Shown here: positions 59,253 through 64,000 of the stretch, in pieces | Layout: every line of letters begins with the position of its first letter | How positions within the stretch are numbered: position 1 is the stretch's first letter | From: CBIFVZ01 sp966185765 | Lineage (GTDB): Bacteria > Pseudomonadota > Gammaproteobacteria > Enterobacterales > Enterobacteriaceae | Assembly: GCA_966185765.1 (NCBI GenBank) | Contig: CBIFVZ010000007.1 | Coordinates: forward strand, 28,995-92,994 | Reading direction: 5' to 3' | Length of the DNA stretch: 64,000 bases | Notes under the pieces: generated by a model | Database searches by the model: none | What the model was told of the DNA's origin: nothing | Seen by the model: the letters and a program-made list of their open reading frames with translations, nothing else | Position numbers and translations under genes: made by a program

Positions 59253-60005
59253 TTAGTTGTCGCCCATCATCGCTTTAAGCTGCGCTTCATCGGGCAACCC
59301 AACGACCTGCTGAAGCTCTCGCTGCGCGTTAAGATAATAGATGGCAGGGGTGGCGTTAGCTCCCAGGTCATCCATGCGTTTTTGATTGCGCTGAATCTCT
59401 TCCCAGACCGCTTTTTCAGTGGTCGACGGAAAAGGCGGTACCGTTTTCCCGTTAGAGGTCTCGTAGCGCTGCCAGGCTTCTGCGGGGTTTTTGGCACTCA
59501 GAATGGCCGCTGCATAGCGTCTGCTTTCAGGTTTTATCACACCCACCAACAAGGTGCGCATCTGAACTTTTCCTGAATCCACCCACGGTTGTGCCATTTG
59601 CCAGAACTTTTTGCAATACGGACAGAACGGGTCGGCAAAGACCACCAGCGTGCGTGGCGCCCGAGCATCTCCTTCTTTAATAGCGGGCGTTTTCAGCAAG
59701 CGATCCCACATCTTGCGGCCTTCGGGTACGTAGATCTCATCCTGAAACAATTTTTCGCTCAGGTTGTTGCCATTCTCATCATACATATAGCCGGAAATCG
59801 CATGCTTACCGTCTGGCGTAAGATAAACAGCAACTCCCATTCCCTGATAGCGGCCAAGCCAGCCTTTAAGGCCACCCGGGGCGTCGAATGGTTTGATAAT
59901 CTCTATGCCCTGTTTTTCAATTTGTTTAACGGGCGCAGGGAGTTCATCAGCGGCAAGAGTGACGAGAGGTAGCGCTAAGAACAAGGAGAGAGCGAGTGTT
60001 TTCAC
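59253..60005 (-). CDS. dsbG: Periplasmic disulfide isomerase/chaperone DsbG
   Basis: A 250-residue exported thioredoxin-fold protein. Signal peptide KTLALSLFLALPLVTLA, dimerisation domain (residues about 20-80), active site FADPFCPYC with Cys128 and Cys131, and cis-Pro in ANATPAIYYLN. GTG 60005 gives the E. coli-like start. Keeps single cysteines reduced and assists folding in the periplasm. Confidence 0.92.
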   Translation of the reverse strand: MKTLALSLFLALPLVTLAADELPAPVKQIEKQGIEIIKPFDAPGGLKGWLGRYQGMGVAVYLTPDGKHAISGYMYDENGNNLSEKLFQDEIYVPEGRKMWDRLLKTPAIKEGDARAPRTLVVFADPFCPYCKKFWQMAQPWVDSGKVQMRTLLVGVIKPESRRYAAAILSAKNPAEAWQRYETSNGKTVPPFPSTTEKAVWEEIQRNQKRMDDLGANATPAIYYLNAQRELQQVVGLPDEAQLKAMMGDN

Positions 60006-60279
60006 GCAGTGGTCCTGTGTCTGGTTAAGAAGTGTCAAGCATAACGCTACCTGCATTGAGGTGTACAGAGAGTAGGGTTACCAGCGAAGGAGGCGGTAAT
60101 TAACGAGGTGGCCTGGATATGTCGCGGTGAACGGGAGGCGGTGGATAAAAAAAACGACGCACATTGGCGCCGAAAAGGGTTATTACAGGGATTGTTCAGG
60201 TAATCATCATAATAGTGGCATAAGACCTGGGGTTTAACCTGGTTCGGCACGCGTTTTAAGACGTTTCTCGACAGTGAGC

Positions 60280-60438
60280 TTAATCGCGGGTTTGTACCCA
60301 GAACGCATGAATCAGACCAGGAATATAGCCCAACAGCGTCAGGATAATGTTAAGTAAAAATGCCCAGCCTAAACCTTTGGCGAGCAGTACGCCGAGTGGG
60401 GGAAGAATAATGGTAAAGACAATGCGCCAGAATCCCAT
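60280..60438 (-). CDS. yqaE: Pmp3/UPF0057-family small membrane protein YqaE
   Basis: A 52-residue protein with two membrane helices, MGFWRIVFTIILPPLGVLLA then KGLGWAFLLN and GYIPGLIHAFWVQTRD, near-identical to E. coli YqaE. AAAGGAGGTG is an almost perfect ribosome site for ATG 60438. Family members are induced by salt and cold and affect membrane potential. Confidence 0.93.
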   Translation of the reverse strand: MGFWRIVFTIILPPLGVLLAKGLGWAFLLNIILTLLGYIPGLIHAFWVQTRD

Positions 60439-60474
60439 AACAGCACCTCCTTTAGTATGAAAAATAAACAGCAA

Positions 60475-61053
60475 AGCGTAAGTATTTATAATCTGACGCC
60501 CTTTACTGGCGACAGAACAGGCATAACACCCCTGGTCGACGACTAATTTTAGACGGATTACTCGCGGCTGCGTTTATGCATTACGTTCAATTGTGGTGTT
60601 TTGTCATGAGCCGGTGCGACAAGCCCTGATATCACGCGGCACGGCGCAATTTCAGAATAAAATCCTGTAGCACTTTGCATGCTAAAAATGAGTGTTTTTA
60701 AGAATATTCCTGGGGGTAAAATGTGCCTTTACAGGAGGGGAATGGGCAACATGCGGTTGACGCAGCTCAAAATTTCAGGCCTTATGTAAAGAAATGTGTG
60801 ATCAGAATCACTAATAATGACCCCGGAGCGACACCGGTTTTTTTGCAAGGGAGACAGGCATTACCTTCCCGCAGTGACTACCCCGAAACCTGCTACGCTT
60901 AAGCAGGAAAATCATAATAACTTCGACCCGCACGGGTCATTTACCGGACGGAGCAGACGTAAGGTCTGCATAGCGCATCATACTGCCAGGCATATCATTT
61001 TTTAGTCAGATGGCCTTTTACAGACCCGTCCTGAGTAAGTGTTAACGCAGAGG
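60475..61053. other. proP upstream region
   Basis: About 580 bp without a supported gene. It holds the CRP-like site at 60797-60812 and a CTACGCTTA element near 60893 resembling the sigma-S -10 of E. coli proP P2. Short frames here show no family features. Confidence 0.45.
60797..60812. promoter_or_regulatory. CRP site upstream of proP
   Basis: TGTGATCAGAATCACT differs from the TGTGA-N6-TCACA consensus at one base. In E. coli, CRP acts at the proP P1 promoter. Confidence 0.65.
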
Positions 61054-61059
61054 ATGAAT

Positions 61060-62565
61060 ATGAAGTTAAGAAGGAAAAAGGTTAAACCCATCACACTGAG
61101 TGATGTGACGATTATTGATGATTCCAAACTCCGTAAAGCTATCACCGGCGCCTCGCTGGGGAATGCGATGGAATGGTTTGATTTTGGTGTCTATGGATTT
61201 GTGGCTTACGCGCTGGGTAAGGTCTTTTTCCCTGGTGCCGATCCCAGCGTACAGATGATTGCTGCGTTGGCGACCTTCTCCGTTCCTTTTTTAATTCGTC
61301 CGCTGGGCGGGGTCTTTTTTGGCATGCTGGGCGATAAATATGGTCGCCAGCGTATCCTTGCCATCACGATTGTCATTATGTCGATCAGTACCTTCTGTAT
61401 CGGCCTGATCCCGTCTTATGAAACGATAGGCATCTGGGCGCCGGTGCTGCTGCTGCTGTGTAAAATGGCGCAGGGGTTCTCGGTTGGGGGCGAATATACC
61501 GGTGCCTCAATTTTTGTTGCGGAATATTCACCAGACCGTAAACGCGGCTTTATGGGGAGCTGGCTGGATTTTGGCTCTATTGCTGGTTTTGTGCTGGGTG
61601 CGGGCGTGGTGGTGCTACTGTCCACGCTTCTGGGCGAAGCGAACTTCCTTGAGTGGGGCTGGCGTATTCCGTTCTTCCTTGCGCTGCCGCTTGGCGTCAT
61701 CGGCCTTTATCTGCGTCATGCGCTGGAAGAAACCCCAGCGTTTCAGCAGCACGTGGATAAGCTGGAGCAGGGCGACCGCGAAGGCTTGCAGGATGGTCCG
61801 AAAGTTTCTTTTAAAGAAATTGCCACCAAACACTGGCGCAGTCTGCTGGCCTGTATCGGTCTGGTTATTGCCACTAACGTGACCTATTACATGCTTCTGA
61901 CCTATATGCCGAGCTATCTGTCGCATAACCTGCATTACTCAGAAGACCACGGTGTACTTATTATCATCGCCATCATGATTGGTATGTTGTTTGTACAGCC
62001 CGTGATGGGGCTTTTAAGTGACCGTTTCGGTCGTCGTCCTTTCGTTATTTGCGGCAGTGTGGCATTGATTCTGTTTGCTGTGCCGGCCTTTATATTGATT
62101 AACAGCAATGTTATCGGCCTGATTTTTGCCGGTCTGCTCATTCTGGCAGTCATCCTTAACTCCTTTACCGGTGTAATGGCAGCCTCGCTGCCAGCCATGT
62201 TCCCGACGCATATTCGCTACAGTGCGCTGGCGAGTGCGTTTAACATCTCCGTACTGATTGCCGGTCTTACGCCTACGCTTGCGGCATGGCTGGTGGAGAG
62301 CACGCAGAATCTGATGATGCCAGGTTATTACCTGATGGTGATTGGTGTGATTGGTCTGATTACCGGTCTGTATATGAAAGAGACGGCCAATAAACCGCTT
62401 AAGGGGGCCACACCTGCGGCGTCAGATATCAATGAAGCCCGTGAAATTCTGCGTGAGCATCACGACAATATTGAGCACAAAATTGAAGACCTGGATCGCG
62501 AAATCGCCGAACTGGAAGCTAAGCGTAAAACGCTGGTAGATCAGCATCCACGTATCAACGAGTAA
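61060..62565 (+). CDS. proP: Osmosensory proline/betaine-H+ symporter ProP
   Basis: A 501-residue MFS transporter closely matching E. coli ProP (KKVKPITLSDVTIIDD, GASLGNAMEWFDFGVYGFVAYALGK, GFSVGGEYTGASIFVAEYSPD). The C-terminal EILREHHDNIEHKIEDLDREIAELEAKRKTLVDQH (about residues 465-498) is the antiparallel coiled coil that tunes osmotic activation. ATG 61060 is best spaced from AGAGGA; ATG 61054 is an alternative. Complements the OsmU transporter elsewhere in the window. Confidence 0.96.
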   Translation: MKLRRKKVKPITLSDVTIIDDSKLRKAITGASLGNAMEWFDFGVYGFVAYALGKVFFPGADPSVQMIAALATFSVPFLIRPLGGVFFGMLGDKYGRQRILAITIVIMSISTFCIGLIPSYETIGIWAPVLLLLCKMAQGFSVGGEYTGASIFVAEYSPDRKRGFMGSWLDFGSIAGFVLGAGVVVLLSTLLGEANFLEWGWRIPFFLALPLGVIGLYLRHALEETPAFQQHVDKLEQGDREGLQDGPKVSFKEIATKHWRSLLACIGLVIATNVTYYMLLTYMPSYLSHNLHYSEDHGVLIIIAIMIGMLFVQPVMGLLSDRFGRRPFVICGSVALILFAVPAFILINSNVIGLIFAGLLILAVILNSFTGVMAASLPAMFPTHIRYSALASAFNISVLIAGLTPTLAAWLVESTQNLMMPGYYLMVIGVIGLITGLYMKETANKPLKGATPAASDINEAREILREHHDNIEHKIEDLDREIAELEAKRKTLVDQHPRINE

Positions 62566-62576
62566 CCTGCCTTATT

Positions 62577-62596
62577 GCCCCGCCGCCCGGCGGGGC
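62577..62596. terminator. Hairpin after proP
   Basis: GCCCCGCCG-CC-CGGCGGGGC with almost no loop, between proP and the convergent KTSC gene; no T tract. Confidence 0.5.
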
Positions 62597-62600
62597 AACG

Positions 62601-62813
62601 CTATCGAATCCGGGTATGTGGAAACTTGTTGCGAATGACGCCGTCGTAAAAACGGCCTTTTGAGACAACGACAAGGAATGTGCGAAACAGGTGTTCTGGC
62701 ACGCCACGGTAGCGATAAATCTTCCCTTCTTTAAATACGATTTCAAGTTCAGCGCGAGCCGGATCGTATCCAATCGTGGCAATACGTGATGAGGTGACCG
62801 GGTGTTGAATCAT
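62601..62813 (-). CDS. KTSC-domain protein
   Basis: A 70-residue protein: MIQHPVTSSRIATIGYDPAR, YRYRGVPEHLFRTFLVVVSKGRFYDGVIRNKFPHTRI. This is the KTSC domain (Lys-Thr-Ser-Cys type), found alone or with lysyl-tRNA synthetases; function unknown. ATG 62813 follows GGAG at good spacing; a longer frame to 62864 is not favoured. Confidence 0.8.
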   Translation of the reverse strand: MIQHPVTSSRIATIGYDPARAELEIVFKEGKIYRYRGVPEHLFRTFLVVVSKGRFYDGVIRNKFPHTRIR

Positions 62814-62964
62814 GGCGTCTCCAGCCACAGGCAAAAGCAAGCATGCTATAACGATACGCAACACTGGCGTACTGGCGCAACGTGGTGGCGAAAATTTCGC
62901 GTAAATTTCTGGCGCTGCATGTAACGGGGTTTACACTCAGAGGCTTATCTTTGGAAGACTGGAT

Positions 62965-63147
62965 ATGAAAGATTATCTCATCGTCGCTATGCTGACTGTG
63001 GTGGCAGGCTGGCGCTGGAGTTTACCGGTGATGGGCTTTTTTGGCGCCTGGAGCTTCCTGAGTCGTCGACTGGTGCTGGGATGCCTGTGTGCCGGACTTT
63101 TTATCTGGACGGCACTGGCGGCCTGGCAGTTTGAAAAATATATGTGA
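62965..63147 (+). CDS. Small membrane protein, uncharacterised
   Basis: A 60-residue frame with two hydrophobic segments (YLIVAMLTVVAG; LVLGCLCAGLFIWTALAAW) starting MKDYLIVAML, with GGAAGACTGG upstream. No family recognised. Composition fits a real small inner membrane protein, but there is no independent support. Confidence 0.5.
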   Translation: MKDYLIVAMLTVVAGWRWSLPVMGFFGAWSFLSRRLVLGCLCAGLFIWTALAAWQFEKYM

Positions 63148-63174
63148 GTGCCGCCGCAGTGGCACAGTCTACGC

Positions 63175-63378
63175 TTAATGAAGTCCCAGACGAATCAGCT
63201 CAACAGGCTCGAACTGGCCTTCGCAACCAGCCACTTCTACCGTTTTTGAGCGACGCAACTGCTGTGCGCTCATGCCATCGCCGTGGATGGCGGTGATGAC
63301 GCCTGTCTGGCGTGAACCATTCACCATGACGCGGCTGCCGGTGGTGACTGGATTGCGATTACGGTCATAAGTCATCAT
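63175..63378 (-). CDS. ydfZ: YdfZ family protein
   Basis: A 67-residue protein, same length as E. coli YdfZ and aligned throughout (TYDRNRNPVTTGSRVMVNG, LRRSKTVEVAGCEGQFEPVELIRLG). The single Cys (VAGCEG) matches the E. coli one linked to selenium binding. GAGGAG precedes the ATG. In E. coli it is induced without oxygen. Confidence 0.9.
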   Translation of the reverse strand: MMTYDRNRNPVTTGSRVMVNGSRQTGVITAIHGDGMSAQQLRRSKTVEVAGCEGQFEPVELIRLGLH

Positions 63379-63594
63379 GGTTGTTTCTCCTCTGAATGAG
63401 TAACTCGCTTGAGGTGATGACTATTTTGCGACGAATGGCACAGAAAATTTTGATCGCGAACACACGTGAACCCATTGTGTGATGAATGAGGCCTGGTGTG
63501 AATCTGAACAATAACGAATTCCCACCTGTTCTGATGGCGACTGTCAGTCGGTCTTCTTATTATCAGGCAAGGATGAGTGAGAGAGTAAAAATCC

Positions 63595-64000
63595 ATGTTA
63601 AAGATGATGTTGGTTACCGCCAGGGACAGAGCGCGCTTGAGTGAGATAACCTCGGTGCTGGTACGTTACGGCCTGCAGGATATTGTTCGTCTGCTGGGAT
63701 TATCCCAACTGGTGAATCGGCTTTCTGGTCGACGTGAAGAATATGAAAAGCAGACTATGCCTGAGCGCCTTCGTCAGGCGCTGGAGGAGTTAGGGCCAAC
63801 CTTCGTTAAACTTGGGCAGATTCTGGCAACGCGTACTGACCTGCTGGACCCAATGTGGACTGATGAGCTGGAAAAACTGCACAGCAATGCCACTACGCTG
63901 CCGTGGGAAGCGCTGGCCGGACGCATTCATGCTGAACTTGGTGACGCGCCGGAAAACGTCTTTGCAGCATTTGACTCTCAACCGATTGCCGCAGCATCAA
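63595..64000 (+). CDS. ABC1/UbiB-family atypical kinase-like protein (partial)
   Basis: The first 135 residues of an AarF/ABC1/UbiB-family protein, cut by the right edge. The KxGQ motif is in LGPTFVKLGQILATRTDLL, and ALEELGP and DELEKLHSN are typical of the family. UbiB itself reads differently here, so this is probably a second family member rather than the ubiquinone gene. No clear ribosome site beyond GAGAGAG. Confidence 0.8.
   Translation, partial: MLKMMLVTARDRARLSEITSVLVRYGLQDIVRLLGLSQLVNRLSGRREEYEKQTMPERLRQALEELGPTFVKLGQILATRTDLLDPMWTDELEKLHSNATTLPWEALAGRIHAELGDAPENVFAAFDSQPIAAAS

Noticed and set aside
60047..61005. Short frames at 60047-60250 (minus) and 60817-61005 (plus)
   Set aside because: No ribosome sites and no family resemblance; the second covers the promoter region of proP.

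Overview
The window reads as chromosomal DNA of a member of the Enterobacteriaceae outside Escherichia (Enterobacter/Cedecea/Kosakonia-like). Gene content and order match the E. coli ynfC-dmsD-ynfK-mlc-ynfL-ynfM...asr-ydgU-ydgD-mdtIJ-tqsA segment at close protein similarity, but it is interrupted by genes E. coli K-12 lacks here: an aromatic-acid (pca) cluster, a type VI secretion (T6SS) effector island, an OsmU-type ABC transporter and a FepA-like receptor. The genus cannot be fixed from the sequence alone.

Layout. 1-1.2 kb: ogt (cut by the left edge) and smrA. 1.2-7.3 kb: pcaR and a tight pcaIJFBDC operon for the lower beta-ketoadipate pathway, with an exact PcaR-type operator in the divergent promoter region; no protocatechuate dioxygenase genes. 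7.5-17.9 kb: orphan T6SS island: a VgrG broken by one in-frame TAA, a DUF4123 adaptor, a 1021-residue VasX-like membrane effector, three tandem DUF6708-like putative immunity proteins, an unrecognised membrane protein and a PAAR tip protein. 18-22.9 kb: paoABCD periplasmic aldehyde oxidoreductase. 23.6-25.4 kb: LexA-controlled umuDC. 25.6-29 kb: pptA, ybjI, tqsA and the mdtJI spermidine exporter with a likely leader peptide. 29-39.2 kb: ydgD, ydgU, asr, an M32 carboxypeptidase, a GNAT protein, yqeG, ynfM/ynfL, mlc and bioD2. 39.2-46.8 kb: OsmU transporter genes, with osmV parted from osmW-osmX-osmY by about 4 kb holding a Fur-boxed catecholate siderophore receptor and two small monooxygenase-like proteins. 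47-50.3 kb: dmsD and a DmsA/YnfE-type reductase without its electron-transfer subunits. 50.6-56.6 kb: ynfD, ynfC, speG, ynfB, rspR, ydfG, dcp. 56.9-64 kb: periplasmic hydroxyisourate hydrolase, MlrA-like regulator, unknown membrane protein, dsbG, yqaE, proP, a KTSC protein, ydfZ and an ABC1/UbiB-family kinase-like gene cut by the right edge.

The two most notable signals are (i) a family of about 140-bp structured repeats present three times (29.0, 30.7 and 50.5 kb), each lying between two direct copies of a different host terminator hairpin, as if a miniature element inserts into intrinsic terminators and duplicates the whole stem-loop; and (ii) the T6SS island, where the putative immunity genes are tandem copies with near-identical ends and sharply divergent membrane centres, opposite an effector whose membrane module is itself compositionally distinct.

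No tRNA, rRNA or CRISPR array was seen.
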